Source: Haemaphysalis longicornis (Eukaryota; Arthropoda; Arachnida; Ixodida; Ixodidae). Taken from it: a stretch of 64,000 nt of DNA. Below the pieces are notes generated by a model, which was given only the letters and a program-made list of their open reading frames with translations, was not told the DNA's origin and did no database searches. The stretch spans positions 19,214,955-19,278,954 of the forward strand of contig CM023449.1 of the NCBI GenBank assembly GCA_013339765.2, in the 5' to 3' direction. Both the position numbers and the translations under genes were made by a program. Below, piece by piece: positions 1 through 12,092 of the stretch. Within the stretch, counting starts at the first letter, position 1. Each line of letters starts with the position of its first letter.

Positions 1-66
1 GAAATTGCACGTGGCAAACATGGCGGTGCGCTGGCTCACACAGTCAACCAACCAAGCCCGACTGAC

Positions 67-238
67 CGTGGGTGGAATATGACGCAGGAGACGTTGTTGT
101 AGTGGCCACGGCAGGTGTCCACCTCCCAGGCCTTGGACTCGTTCATGCGCCAAAGCTTCACCTGACGGTCGTCAGCACCGGAGACCACAAGGGGTGCGGT
201 CGGGTGGAAGGCGGCCCAGTTCACGCCCCGTTCGTGGC
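67..238 (-). CDS. COPA: COPA exon (third coding exon in window; WD40 repeats 5-6)
   Basis: This exon encodes part of the WD40 propeller of coatomer subunit alpha, the COPI coat component that binds dilysine cargo tails on Golgi-derived vesicles. Read on the minus strand it starts GHERGVNWAAFHP and ends at FHPR, covering WD repeat 5 (VSGADDRQVKLW) and the start of repeat 6. The acceptor AG is at 239-240 and the donor GTCAGT at 61-66. The first codon is completed by the single base left by the previous exon, so the phases agree. The rest of this roughly 1,200-residue protein lies beyond the left edge of the window. Identity rests on the near-invariant COPA sequence I know from animals. Confidence 0.93.
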
Positions 239-1260
239 CTGAGACACAGAGAGACTGTACAGGGGCTCTCATGCCACCTACTCAAATTCGATCGCACAAT
301 GACCCGGGAACTACAAATGTTGACTGGTATATATTATCCACCCTACGTTTCAATGTGAAACGCTTTTTTCAAAATACAACCTGGTTCAATTTGAAATAAC
401 CATCCTTTGGTACTCGCTTGCACCATTCCAGCCTTGAAAGAAGTTATGTTAACCAGAAAAATGCGAGCAATATTGAAAACCTTTCACAGTTCGCGCTACA
501 GTGACACAATAGAGGCCAGCACTGAGGGCATATTTGAGTAAAAACGTGTGTTCCGCATTACAGCATTTCAGTGACACTGTCAAACGAAATTAGGGCCCCA
601 CAACGACTGCCCAGTCCTGTTTCTTGGTGTAGGTGTTGGTCGATGGCCGCTAATCGCAGGAACAAGATTCCGAGACATCACGACAACCTCACCAGAAAGT
701 GGCCGGGGAGTCAATCCTGCTTCATCGGTTGATGATTGAAGTAAAATTGGCACCGTTATTAGACTGTTATTGGGACACAGCCGGTTTAAAAAAAAAAAAA
801 AAAAACTTGAATTACGTCTTCATGGCTACTTTAACTCTTTTCTGACTGCAGGAAAATTGACCAATTTTTAGGGGTCCAAGAAAACATTTTTTTTTCTGCT
901 CAAAAACTTGGTTAGGCACTAATTACAGGAACACAAAGTGCAGATTATTTAACAGCCTTTCCAATAACACCAGTTTTTAAATGTTTTCATACATCATAGT
1001 TGCGAAAATAAATATCAAAATCAAAATTTTTGTCCAGTTGTCGAAGAAAATGATAAAAAAAGGGAGTTGTGTATAACAAACCACCGGTAGTAGAAAAAAA
1101 TTAGAATACACATTTTGTAGAAAAACATTTCAAAAACATGCCCAAGAAGAAAAAAATGACTTACGCGGAATAGTTTGTCACCCAATTACAACACCCAATT
1201 ATTTGGGCAGGAAAGAAACCAAAGAATTCAAGTAAACCGCCAGGTCAAGACAGGACGTAC
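239..1260 (-). other. COPA intron 2
   Basis: An AT-rich intron of 1,022 bp between two COPA exons, with GTACGT donor at 1255-1260 and CAG acceptor at 239-241. It has an A-run of about 18 at 787-805 and several shorter A/T runs. I see no coding segment or recognisable transposon. Confidence 0.8.
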
Positions 1261-1645
1261 CGTCAAGAAAGTGGCGCACGACAGCGTCCGAGGTGCCGAA
1301 CAGGTCGGTGTGGCCCGGGTTCTTGAGGTGGTCGTCGAGTCCACCGGGGCCCGGGGCGACGTTCTTTTTGCGCAAACCTGCCAGGTCCCAGACCCGGATG
1401 GTCTGGTCGAGCGAGGCGGACACCATGAGGTCCTCGGAGGGGTGGAACTGGGCGCACATGACGTAGTGCGTGTGGCCCGTCAGGACGCAGATGCAGGTGC
1501 GCGACTGCCAGTTCCAGACGCGGATGGTCTGGTCGTCCGAGGCGCTCAGGATCCAGGGGTACTCGTGGTGGAACGTCGTCGTCCGGATGTAGTCCAGGTG
1601 GCCCAGCAGCGTGAACATGCAGCGCCGCTGCTTGTAGTTCCACAC
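1261..1645 (-). CDS. COPA: COPA exon (second coding exon; WD40 repeats 2-4)
   Basis: On the minus strand this exon starts VWNYKQRRC, finishing WD repeat 2, then carries repeat 3 (WILSASDDQTIRVWNW) and repeat 4 (MVSASLDQTIRVWDL). It continues into a less conserved linker with KKNVAPGPGG and ends FGTSDAVVRHFLDG. The acceptor is CCCAG before 1645 and the donor is GTACGT at 1255-1260. The exon leaves one base (phase 1), matched by the next exon at 67-238. COPA forms the outer cage of the COPI coat with beta'-COP, and these N-terminal repeats bind KKXX signals. Alternative Met codons upstream at 1763-1819 are intronic and were not used. Confidence 0.95.
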
Positions 1646-2337
1646 CTGGGTCGACAGAAGGAGTAGATGAGCACGACAGCATGAGGGCCCCAAGACAAAG
1701 ACCCTCGCACAAACATCGACCCAGAGCCACCAGGAATACCACGCTTGCCAGGAATATCCACATACGTGCGCAGATATAGCCCCTTTAAAAATGCAGTTGG
1801 CAAAAAATGGTCCTACCAATGCCCATCACGAACGAACTAAATACAGCCGCGAGCGAAATTTCAAGGAATAGAGGAGCGGCCACATGGCAGCCTTGCCGCG
1901 AATCGGACACTCCACCATTCGCTGCCAAGGCCTTGCTTTACGCATCGCACGTACATTTCACACCTCAAAAATAGCTAATTTCTCGGCACACTGAGCTTAA
2001 GCTGAGAGTGGAAATGCATTGCCGGCATTGTCACTTCCATGTGTCCCGTGCTACTATGCCAAGTACTACTACTCAGGTCGTAATTTTTGGCGGAGAACAT
2101 GCTGCTGGAAGATAAGCCATACATTAGTGTGCTCGGGCACAGTTTTTGAGTTATTGTAAAGTAGTTGAGCTACATTACAACAACAGTGAACTCAACGCAT
2201 GTTAGTTGTTTCAGAAAGGTTTTTAGGAGCTTATGAAACAAGTGTTCTATAAGGACATCATTTCCCGCTTTTGAACTCAGCTGTGACTAAACATAGTTAA
2301 ACTAAACTGAACATGACTAACCAAACATAGTTGGAAG

Positions 2338-3357
2338 TAGAGCACTGCACGGGCCCGGGCCGGCCCAAAAGCCTGGGCCCAACTCGGCCCACAAGCCGGA
2401 CCGCCCGAAGTCGATTTTCGGCGAGCTCAGGCCGGGCTCGGGCTTGAATTCATAGGCACGGCCGTTAATAGGTCCGACGTGAAGTGTAGAAAAGAGCATT
2501 AAAATGAATATTTTTAGTTTATTTTTGCGCGCTTCTTGATGTTAGTTGTATGCATTGTTTTAAAAACGTGTTTTGCTAGGTCTGATGGTCGCTATACTAT
2601 AATTTTAATGACATTTCATGTACTGCATCAAGATTTTATATTTTGGTGTATAACATACCAAAGATACGATTACAAGGAATGCCCTAGCGGGGAAGGAATT
2701 AGTTCAGACAACCTGGAGCTGCGGACCTATGTCAATGTACACGTGTTTTAGATGTCGCACCAATCAAAATGCGGCTGTCGTGGCCGGGAATCAAACTCGC
2801 ATGCTAGAGAAACACCACTGCTTAACAGCCACTGCAGGTGAAATATTTCAACGCACGTACATACTCGTGGACTCAAACGAGGATAAAAAAATTGCAGTAA
2901 TACCAACTTGTGGCCGAGACAACCACGTGGAGTTTCCAAGAGTCTGGTCATCAAAGGTGATGGTGTCTCTCGCGTAAGAATACGAGCTATTATTACGCCA
3001 ATGTGGTGTGAACTGCAGATGGTGAAAGCTAAACTATGTGCACTTTTAAAACCTTATTTTTGAGTTTCAGTTCATCACGTGCTTGTACAGACTGAATGCT
3101 CCGTCTGATCGCCTGCTACGAAGACACTGAACCAAATATAATAAACAAATTTTCGTCAGCGTCAAAGACCGGTCCTGGTCACACACGCGCGGGCCCTCCC
3201 TAGACCAAAAAATGAATGACCGGGCCCGGGCCGAGCCCAGGCCAGGCTCACTTATGAATGCCCAGGCCGGGCCCGGGCTAGGTGTTACGGGCCCGGGTCG
3301 GACTCAGGCTTCGCAAAGTGGGCTAGGGCCTTAAAATCAGGCCTGTGCAGTGCTCTA
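2338..3357. mobile_element. hAT-like nonautonomous DNA transposon
   Basis: Both ends carry the inverted repeat tagagcactgcac (2338-2350 and, inverted, 3345-3357). Just inside are GC-rich blocks of nested GGGCCCGGGCC palindromes (2351-2400 and 3220-3300), as subterminal repeats would be. Flanking octamers are gttggaag on the left and gttagaaa on the right, an imperfect 8 bp target duplication (6 of 8), which fits the hAT superfamily. No transposase remains. Confidence 0.65.
2640..2850 (-). mobile_element. Diverged Ruka-type tRNA-derived SINE
   Basis: On the minus strand there is a tRNA-like head with a B-box-like gagtttgattccc (about 2785-2800), then a body resembling the Ruka body with an acgtgtac-like core near 2740. 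It lies inside the hAT-like element at 2338-3357, so it either inserted there or was carried by it. It is strongly diverged, and the boundaries are approximate. Confidence 0.5.
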
Positions 3358-4700
3358 GTTAGAAACTATGCAGGCCTTTGCAGGGCCACCTATTTCATTG
3401 AGCCATGCCCACTGAGTTACTAAAAAGATACATTTGTTAATGTTGGCAATACACTGCAAATAGAAAACAATGACAGACTCGCAAGTGTGCGTGAAATTTG
3501 GTCCTTTTAGCCTCTTCAAAAGGCATAATTAGAAAATGGTGGACAATCTGTAATCACGAAACACTTCAACATGCACCGGGGGTGACTGAATGGAAAGGTG
3601 AACTCAGGCAGGCCTGTACGAGTCTTTTGAAAACCTCACACCGCTTCATGTCTTGTGACAAGGTGTATCATAAGGAACTTTGACAAACATGACAGCATGT
3701 AAGCATGCATCAGCCAATCATGGTAATTAACTGAAAGCGCCAATGCTGACGCAGCGAGGCAAGAGTGCGTGCAGATGAGAGGATGATGCCTGTCCTTTCC
3801 TGGAAGTGCATGAGAAAAGCTTCCCAATATTAGGGACCTTAGCTCAATGATGCAAAAAAACACTATGGTAATGCAAGAAAGGTGGTGGGGGTTAAAAAAA
3901 ATTAGATGAAAAGATTACAAGCTTTTCGGTGAGCGTTTTTCTGCTGTTCATATAAAAAAAAGACATCCATCATAGATGGCTTTGATGAAGTCCCTGTGGT
4001 TTTCAAGATTATATCCCTCGCTCAAAAAGTTTTTCAGTGTCCCATTTGGTAGACCACCATTCATAGTTCTTATACAACCTAGTAATTGTACGTTTAGTGT
4101 ACACAAGATATTTGCGTGTTTGCCATTGACGAGCTGCAGTGTACTCAGGCACATAGACGACCCATTTCGATGAGAAGTAGCTACAACTGCTTGATTTACA
4201 GATCAATTTTGATATTTTGTTCGTCACAACAAAACGGTAAGCATCCACATACAAGAATACACCGTGCTGCTTCCTAAACTACTGGAATGCTGGACTACAC
4301 GTTGTCACACATAGCCAAAGAGTTGAAACTTCTACTATAAAATGCCAGTAACCTAAAACACGTGCAATTTTTGCTTGCCTTCATTCCTGTACTGATTTTT
4401 GTTTGTTTCTGCCAGGGGCATCACGCATGCTCACAATACGAATTCAAACGTTGCCCTATAGCAACGCACTTCTGGTTGGAGGTTCGCATTGACGGACAAC
4501 TGCAGGTGAATGTTGCTTTGAGTGCGGCACTTACAAACGTGAATGAACTTGCGTAAAGCTTGGTTAGTGTGACCTTACGTTTACAACAGACGCGTACGAG
4601 TTCACTTTAGCAACCCCAGCATGTGGGGGGCACCGCACCCCTCGGAAAAGACCGGCGTCAGCTGACGTCCACGTCGTGCGTTGGGCAAAAGCCGCCTCAC

Positions 4701-4928
4701 CTTGATCTGATAGTCGTCGCCACCAGAGACAAACAGCGGCTGCTGGTTGTGGAAACAGATGCCCCTCACGGGCCCATCGTGCTCGTCGAACTTGTCGAGC
4801 AGCGTGCACATTCGGTAGTCCCATAGCTGAATGACACCGTTGTGGAGGCTCGCCAGTATCCACGGCCTCTTCGGGTGGAAGCTCAGCCCCTTGACGCGGG
4901 CTGACTTGGTCTCAAACTTTGTCAGCAT
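4701..4928 (-). CDS. COPA: COPA first coding exon (start codon, WD40 repeats 1-2)
   Basis: The coatomer alpha subunit begins here: ATG at 4926-4928, with protein MLTKFETKSARVKGLSFHP. This is the conserved N-terminus of animal COPA, which fixes the start; aag precedes the ATG, a good Kozak context. WD repeat 1 ends GVIQLWDY and repeat 2 (RGICFHNQQPLFVSGGDD) continues across the splice. The donor GTGAGG follows the Lys codon at 4701-4703 in phase 0, matching the exon at 1261-1645. The 76 residues contain no break, so the gene looks intact as far as the window shows. Confidence 0.95.
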
Positions 4929-4989
4929 CTTGTCCTCGCAGTCGTCGGGCGCTAGGGAAGGTAACGAGCCACTTTTCCGATATTATTAG

Positions 4990-5090
4990 ACCCAAAACAT
5001 CAACTCTGGCGTCGTGGCACTTGTCGCGCACGCCAGCGCCGCTGCCGACCCGTCACTTCCGGTTTTGATCCCAGCGCTACCGGAACGCAA
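4990..5090 (-). promoter_or_regulatory. Probable COPA promoter region
   Basis: Just upstream of the COPA start is a short GC-rich block. It holds an ETS-like ccggaagtg on the minus strand (5054-5062) directly followed by a acg, similar to housekeeping promoters. No TATA box is evident. The transcription start is not determined, and a 5' UTR intron is possible because ttccctag upstream of the ATG resembles an acceptor. Confidence 0.35.
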
Positions 5091-5446
5091 AAATATGTTC
5101 TCTATTTTATATTTTCCATTTTCTAATAAGCACATAATGTAATAATTGGTTTTATTTTTAACAAAACTTATTTTGCTAAGCTGGAGTTTTACGTTAATGT
5201 TACAAAGTCATATGGCGCGTATTTCAAACATTTTCCATACACCTACCTTTTTTGAGTTTACCACAAGATGTCATATAAGCCTGGCTAACATAGAAATGTG
5301 TTTGTAGTAATTGTACGCAAGTTAATGAGTATGCGTATTCTCCCACTAGGGCTAAATCCCGTTCGTGGAGTCGTCAACAGGAGTTGTACTTGAGGGCTGC
5401 TCGTAACTGTATTATTCGTAGAGTTACCGCCGCTCGGTGACACAGA

Positions 5447-5600
5447 TTGAGAAGAGAGAGAGAGAAGGCTCTTTATTGGAAAAGCAGAGAGGTTTGCCGG
5501 CATTTACAGACGCCTACATGCTTCTCTGCTGTGGGTTGGGGATGTGGGAAGAAAAGGCCCAAGGAAGAGCTGGGCAGAAAAAAAAAAAAAAACTGTCGTG
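5447..5600 (-). mobile_element. LINE 3' end, antisense, with (TC)n tail
   Basis: On the plus strand gagagagagag (5449-5465) is followed by ctctttattgg, the reverse of a polyadenylation-like signal ending in a TC microsatellite. The same arrangement occurs at six or more other sites in the window. No coding sequence is recognised in this piece. An A-run lies at 5579-5592. Confidence 0.5.
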
Positions 5601-5762
5601 GTCTTGGCGCGGTAGCGGACTTGCATATTTTTGTTCTGAGCTTAGGCCACAATTTACAATTTTTAAATTAGGCCAATTTCATCTAAATAAGAGAACAAAC
5701 TCCGTAGAGCTTGGCGCTGCTTTGACGGACGAATCCATGGTCCTAAAATATTCTGAGAGTAA

Positions 5763-6257
5763 TTGGTCCCTGTTCTAGACGTTCCATGCTTTCAAGGAAG
5801 TGGGATCTCGGTTCCATGTAGGCCGCACATTCTAATAAAATGTGTCCACTTTGCGCTGACTGAAAGAAGCCGTCTATGGAGCAACTTACAAAATACTCGC
5901 TGCTTTTTGCACACTATTGACCCAGAATTAAAGTCGAGACTCCCGACACAGCTTCCTCGTAACCTGGAAACGATGTACCATCGTCTACGGCTGAACTGTG
6001 CCTACACAAATAGCTACCTATTTCGCCTTGGAGCGACGCCAAATCCGCACTGCGACAATTGTGCTTGTGTCGAAACAACTGAACACAGATTGACGCGTTG
6101 GTTATTTACAATGCGCAATGAGTTGCGGTGGTTACGGTGCCGCGAGGAAGAAATACACGAACAACAAATAGATATATACATCGAGTGTATTTTACTTTTA
6201 AATGTCCTAAATTATTTCTGTACTAAAACTTGGAAAAAAGAAGACGAAAAAAAATAA
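5763..6257 (+). pseudogene. LINE ORF2 C-terminal fragment (post-RNase H zinc-finger tail)
   Basis: An open frame carries RRLETLLHRLRLN-like sequence (here NLETMYHRLRLNCAYTNSYL) followed by CDNC...EHR, the C-terminal zinc-knuckle region of RNase H-bearing non-LTR retrotransposons (I/Jockey-like). About 110 residues are recognisable, then the frame runs into an A-rich end near 6250. It is 5' truncated, a typical dead LINE copy. Confidence 0.65.
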
Positions 6258-6388
6258 TAAAAGAGTATTTCCCGGAGGCGTGTGGACGCTCCGTGCACGC
6301 ATAGGCGCAACAGAGACGATCTAATTGGTACATTACAAGTTGCTGTAATTAATAAGTAAGCTGGAATGGCACCGAGAATTGTGGTATA

Positions 6389-7045
6389 CGCGTCGAACCC
6401 CGTTATAACGAGGTACCAGTACCGGGGCAGTAAATTAGTTCTTTAATATCCGATATTTGTTGTAACCGTAGAGGTAAAAAATGGCTCTATAATCAACATC
6501 TGGCATCGTGCAACAATCCTAGATAAAAAATGCATTGTTAGGCTTCGAATCCCCAATAAACACGGTAATACTTGCCTGTCTTACAGTGGAATTTCGAAAT
6601 GAATGTACCGGAACATGAGAACGTTAATTACGACAGAACAAAGTTCGTTCGGCAAAACAGGCCCGCGTTCTTGTTTACTTGAAGGACAATGTAGCCTTCG
6701 CCTGCATGGTGGCTTTTTCACTGAAGTTTTTCAATGAAGTTTTTCACGGTGTCCACGCAATAAAGGGCCTTTTCTGCTTGTGCAGTTTTTCAAGCTACTA
6801 AAAAATGGTTATTTTGTCCCACTTTTTTTTATTTTGTTTTTAATATGCTAGCTGTCGAGTTTTGAGCCTCGCGGACACCAAATATTTCTTCCTTATAGCC
6901 GATATCGCGCGGCTCTCGAAGTTCCCGTTTCGTTATAAAAATAATAGCTGTCATTGAAATGAAGCGTGACCAAAGAAAGTTCATATTTAGTTCGCTATAT
7001 CCGATAGTTTGCTATGTCAGTGTTCACTATAACGAGGTTCGACTG
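6389..7045. mobile_element. pogo/Tigger-like nonautonomous DNA element
   Basis: The left end reads cgtcgaaccccgttataacg and the right end is its imperfect inverse, ending aacgaggttcgactg. Each end is flanked by TA (6387-6388 and 7046-7047), the target duplication expected for Tc1/mariner-type elements. Similarity extends further in: both sides carry a tatccgata motif, so the inverted repeats are long. The interior is AT-rich with no transposase. The gtcgaacctcgttata ends match pogo/Tigger families. Confidence 0.7.
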
Positions 7046-7047
7046 TA

Positions 7048-7890
7048 AAGGAATATCGGGCGGGCACTGAAACATGATCTGGCAGTGAGAAAAAGAAAAG
7101 TGAGAGTCGTTTCACTAAGGTAAGTGTGAGTGAGTGCTCTAGGGTGCGTGTGTGTGGGGGGGGAGGGGGGGTGGGGGGTGGGGGTGAGTTACAGCAGAAG
7201 AACAGAAACCTGTTGCGGTGATTCAAACAGCTGTCACGCCGTCCGACGCCTCCCACTGGAAGCTACAACCGGCTTCTGTTGCACGTCTTGCTCGGTTCTG
7301 TTGCATCTTTCTGGGAGCAAACTGTCCAGGAATGGAGGGACCTATTAAGCGACGCCACGTGGCACCATTTCGCTGCACATGTCGTGTTTGCAAGGATCGT
7401 TTCAGCTGCGCTTTAACCGGTTCCGCTAAGCCTAACTAGGGCCGCTTAAACAGTTCTGAGGTCCCGGTTCGAAAAACACGCCCCCCCCCCCCCTCCCACC
7501 TTACTCTCTCATCATTCTTGAGAAGTTGAGACTTGAAGTTGAGAAGTTGACGCTTTTTAGAATTCGCTACAAAGAACAGATGCCGTATTTACTCCAAGAA
7601 TCTCCTGTGTTTATGAACATCGCCTGGCCGTCTATTTCTCGCAGAGTACGTGGAGAGAATTAAAATTTGTCAGGCTAGTTGGTTCGTACTAAAGGAATGG
7701 TCAACTGCGCGAGAAGTTAAGACGAAACGAAGAGATATACGTCCTCAGAAGTGCAGCCTAAGTACCATATGTGTTTCTTCCAATTGTCTTAACCTTAGCG
7801 CAGTTTACCCTTGTGTCAATAGACAACATCTTCCCTCGAAAATCAGGAAGCGCATTCGTAAAAATTGGCTTCCTCTATCTTCTATTACTA
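7048..7890. other. Intergenic, G-rich and C-rich simple sequence
   Basis: Contains a G-rich stretch at 7155-7185 and a C-run at 7481-7492. Short open frames show no family resemblance. Nothing else is supported. Confidence 0.5.
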
Positions 7891-7899
7891 ATTCGACAG

Positions 7900-8200
7900 A
7901 GAGAGAGAGAGAGAAAATCAACTTTTATGGAGCCTTTGTAAAGGTTAGTGCTCGCACCTGGCACCAGACAGGGTGGAAGCCGCCAGCGCCAGCTGGGTAG
8001 GTAGATCCTCTGGGCTGGACAACAAGGTCTCCCATCGCTCTATAGGTGGTTGGGATTGGGGATAGTGGGGGGTATACGGATGGTGGGGGGTTCTTGAGCT
8101 TAGTGGACTCGCCAAGGATGTGTGCTAGAGTGCTTTCGGATCGTCTGCAAAACGGGCATGAAACTTGTGTGATGCTCTGCTGGAAACGTCTTGCGCAAAA
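7900..8200 (-). mobile_element. LINE 3' end, antisense, with (TC)n tail
   Basis: The plus strand shows gagagagagagag at 7901-7913, then an antisense C-terminal LINE tail: minus-strand reading gives repeated Pro-rich segments (NPPPSVYPP) and a Met-Gly-Asp-Leu stretch typical of these tails. It is broken by stops. The boundary near 8200 is uncertain. Confidence 0.45.
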
Positions 8201-11200
8201 GCACGGGATGCGCTAGCGACCCCGCTTGCGTGCGTCGCATGATCGTTTGCTGCCTACGGGAAGCCTACATCTGCCGCGTCTGTGCCTTTGGGTGATGTCT
8301 TTGTAAGTATTAGTCACGGGGTGCGGTAGCTCTGCGCGCGCTTTGGTTGCCTGCTATTGAGCACTGCCGAAGTGGGCAGGTGGGCCTTTTCAGAAACCGT
8401 TCACGCAACCAGTACATACGCTACCAATTACGTGGCTTCGTGATTCCATCCAGCAACAGAAATTTAAGGTCACGTACGCAAGACAGCTTTTCCACACCAA
8501 GAGTGATATTATGTACGCCGAAGAGCTCAACAAATAATTTAAATGGTTTATTATTCAAGTGTTTTCACCATGCGGGGCCCGAACCTTCAGGACAGGTGGC
8601 GCCTATAGAAAACGAGATCGATGCCATATTTTCACAAAAGTGTTTTAATAACACTCTCGAATAAACACTGATCGTTCACTTTTACACTGGTGATACGTTT
8701 ACGTTTTTGCAGGCAATATGCACTTTTATAAGAGCGGGAAACTCATTCATATTGCGTACACCTTTTCTGCTATAAATTGTAGAACAAGTGTACCTTTTAA
8801 CAAAAATAATGTCTACGTCAACACGGTGCAGAAAATAGGTTGTGCGTTTCGTAGAAATTCTACCTTGAAATGGGCGCGTATACGTATTACCATGTTTTGT
8901 CTTTTGAAGTGAAGCTTTCAGCCTCTCACTGATGATGTCCGTGCGTGAAAACGCACTGCAGGAAAGCCAACTTTCTCTGACGACGGGAAAATTGAAACAA
9001 TTGTGTCGAAAAATTAAAACACTTCCCTGCGAAACTTGGCGACAGCTCCGTTAGGCCTTTTGATGTGCAGCAGAGGGAGGGCTGACGGAGGCGTGCGACG
9101 GCGCGACGTATATAGGCCTAACGCCACGTTCATGAGGTGAACGCCGACAGCAGTTACCCACAGCTCGACGTATGCTACGAGATGGACGTTTCTCTGCATG
9201 TCGGAAGGCTGGTAGCCGCTGGGCGTAAGGCCTATCGTCGCATTTTGATGATTAGGGCGTTAGGCCTAGCTTCACATTTTGAGGTTTAATGAAGTACTAA
9301 TTTCAAAGCTGCGATAACTATGTAAAATGCTTCCTTTTAGATGCGACGCTGAGAGGAGCATCTCTTGCCGGCGGCCCTGTCCTTCCTGCGTCGTCGTTGT
9401 CCGCGTCCGCACAGCTGCGTCTCTCCTCCGCTCACCCCCTCTCCTCTCGCCGTGATAGCGCGCCCTCTCCCCCAACATCTGTGGCGCGCGCAGTGCGGCG
9501 CGCTCTCTCACTCCGCCGGTGGGCGGCGCTGCGCGCGGCGCAAGCGCGCTGTGCGCATGTGCAGCGCCCTGCGCTATGCTTGCTCTTTCTCTCTCTCTTC
9601 TTCTCGCATTACCCGACGATTGCTCACGCAATTAGAGTAATCGACCCAACGGAAACGCACAATGGAACCCCCTTCAGTGTCGCATCACACCAGGGTTCCC
9701 GCGAGGAGAGGTGGGCGTAATTTTTTTTATCAGAGATATCTCCCAGCAATTTTCAACAGCAACTGTTCGGCGTAACATATTTTAAATCCATTTTAACCTT
9801 CGCCCGCACGAGAAAGCCCAGAGCGGGCCGACATGACATCATCTGCTACTTGCCCAAAACTGCCTACGTTGGGGCTCCCGTGACGAACCCGACACGCTAG
9901 CTGTGGTTGGCGCGCGCTGCTCCGGCGTGTGTACACGTCATGGTTTTAGAACTGACGTCATGCTGCCCGGGTGCGTGTCCGGTCTGGGCGCGCCCAGAGC
10001 GGCAGCGGTACGGCAAGAATGGTGATGTCACGTGATACCTCCTGTCATGGGGGCTGCTCGGCGTTCGTTTTGTCGAAACCAAAACTGACACGAATAAACG
10101 ACGCCGTAAATGAATGTTTACTCTGCGCTTGACCGTCTAATGTGTCATTCTATGATTTGGGCTGATAGGCACGCATAGCAGCGAAAAAAACGTAACACGA
10201 AAACTTCGTGTCAGTACTACTCCGTGATCTGGCGCCCACTCGCAGATGAATACTCACTGTACGCCAAGCAGCAGGTACCGATTCACGCCATAGACCACAT
10301 ACCCAAACGTTAGGCCTACAGAGTCCATACCCGACAGTTGCTGCGGATATTCTCGAAAAGTGGTGCACAACTCCAACCAACGAATCCGTCACGAGAAAGA
10401 TTCGCGTTCAACCGTCGTCGTCGTTAGACGGAGGGGTGCACGATCTTTTAATTCATATTTTGAGACAAGAATGAAATGTTTTCCACAAGCGTCTGTCTGC
10501 CTTTTGCTGGGACGGTTTGTTTATGAGACCTTCAACATTGACCCTCCACAAAATCCCAGTCCAACTGCTCTCTTTGTCCATCAGCTGGGTCAGCTCCGTC
10601 GCTCTACGCGATGCATGGTTTTGGCGAGCGCAACGTTTTTAGTGAACCTCAGGTTCAAGAACTGCGAGCTGACTTCAGGATTATGCACGTGATTCAACGA
10701 ACAGCCTTGTCGAATTAAGCATTCATTGTTGAAATAGGTAATGGCTGTTTCAATCAGGGGAAATCAGCACGAGACAAACTTTTTAGAACGAAGTCTGCCA
10801 TTTTTCTTCAGTCCTCGAGGGGAAGTCTTAGCACGAGGGCCCGGTACAATTGAACCCTTCGAACCATGGATAATCCGCCGCTGAGCCTACCCGTGAATCG
10901 GCCTTGCTTCATTCCGTCACGCGACGCAACCTTGTTCTCCCGGGAGCATGAGCAGAACTGCGCCGCTTGACCCCCTTCCCCCCCCCCCCCCTCCCCCCCA
11001 GAGAAAATTGCCTCTGAGAGTCTAGGTTTTGCAGAGTTTGTGAGAGCCACTTCCTTTCTGGTGAAAAACAAAATGAAGGAAGCTTAGAAAAAAATGGCGA
11101 TTTTGGATGAAGGCACAAAAAAAAAAAAAAAGCGGTTTACGGCTGACACGCCTGTTTGTAAAACAGCTCGTGATTCGAATTTTGTTTTTGCGGGATGTTC

Positions 11201-11390
11201 AAGACCCTTTTCTGCGCACAGTAGTTCAGGTGTGGCTAATGCGGGCTTTTTTAGAATTCGTAGACTCTACAAGTAGCATGACAGGGGGAATTATCTTGGA
11301 TACTTTAAAGAGATTGTTGTGTCATCACGTTTTTTGTTTACTCGATTTTCGGTGCACTATGTGGCCAGTGTAACGCGGAAAAAATTATAT
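8200..11390. other. Long stretch without a supportable gene
   Basis: Only short, unrelated open frames are present. A CT-rich, GC-rich block at 9340-9560 (with ctcccccaacatctgtggcgc) resembles a repeat I associate with tick genomes but cannot classify. A C-run at 10980-10999 and an A-run at 11117-11131 are the other visible features. Confidence 0.5.
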
Positions 11391-11394
11391 AAGG

Positions 11395-12075
11395 ATGTAT
11401 GCGATGTATAGTCTGCCACGTTTCAGTGTACAGAGTTTTATACTGTGTAGGCCAGGACAAGGTGTTCTAAAAAGAGTGAAGCGAATGGAAGTATCACCAG
11501 GATCGAAGTATTTCTTCGTTAAACTACATACGGTACGCTTTCAGTTGCAACATGCATGGATGAAGGATCGGGAGCTTTATTTGCCATGGAGAACTGACTG
11601 TCCTATTTGCAAACAACCGGAAACTGTGGAGCATGTCTTTCTCCCTTGTTGGGCAGCTGTCTTTTTATGGAATATCCTCCAAAGGACACTTCGAAAGAAC
11701 TTTCCATTGAACCCCCTGGTATGCGGTTTCTGTACATAGAGAGAGGACGCGGTGCCGTATTATCTCGTCATGTCGTTTGACCTGCACAGTGTTTGGCGGT
11801 CGCGCACGGCCTGGCTAGACGCGCGACCGATGCGACCCTATTTCCGCGAAAGTGTTTCCCAGTTGATTGAAGCACAGAGCGCAAGGTCTTGTGTGCCTCA
11901 AAGGCTGCCAAGGGCTTAACCCCTCGCTACGCTTAGGGAATTTTTAAACACAACGCCAGCCCACCATGGCATGGATGCCTTATTGTTGATTGTGTGTCTT
12001 CCTCTGTATACAGAGGAAAACACACAATACGTTCGTGCGTACAACACACACACATACATTTGTGTTGTGTTGTAC
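11395..12075 (+). pseudogene. LINE C-terminal fragment, family with CxxC-H-C tail (copy 1)
   Basis: The frame at 11395-11739 reads GQGVLKRVKRMEV and then CPICKQPETVEHVFLPC, the C-terminal zinc finger of a non-LTR retrotransposon ORF2. After a stop, similarity to the family continues (PLATLREFLN near 11925). A second copy of the family is at 41738-43010 on the minus strand with ICKQPETIEHVFRHC. The 3' UTR ends with tgtcgaagaccggca at about 12078-12092, immediately before a tRNA-like sequence. 5' truncated and frame-broken. Confidence 0.7.
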
Positions 12076-12092
12076 TGTCGAAGACCGGCAAT

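Larger units (their letters stand above)
1646..4700 (-). other. COPA intron 1, repeat-bearing
   Basis: An intron of 3,055 bp with GTGAGG donor and CAG acceptor. It holds a 1 kb hAT-like repeat (2338-3357) with a SINE nested in it; the remainder (1646-2337 and 3358-4700) shows no convincing gene or repeat. Confidence 0.8.

Noticed and set aside
4362..4556. 64-codon frame with a signal-peptide-like start (MQFLLAFIPVLIFVCFCQG)
   Set aside because: Lies in COPA intron 1, has no family resemblance, and ttctgccag within it could equally be a chance acceptor. A hydrophobic start alone is weak evidence.
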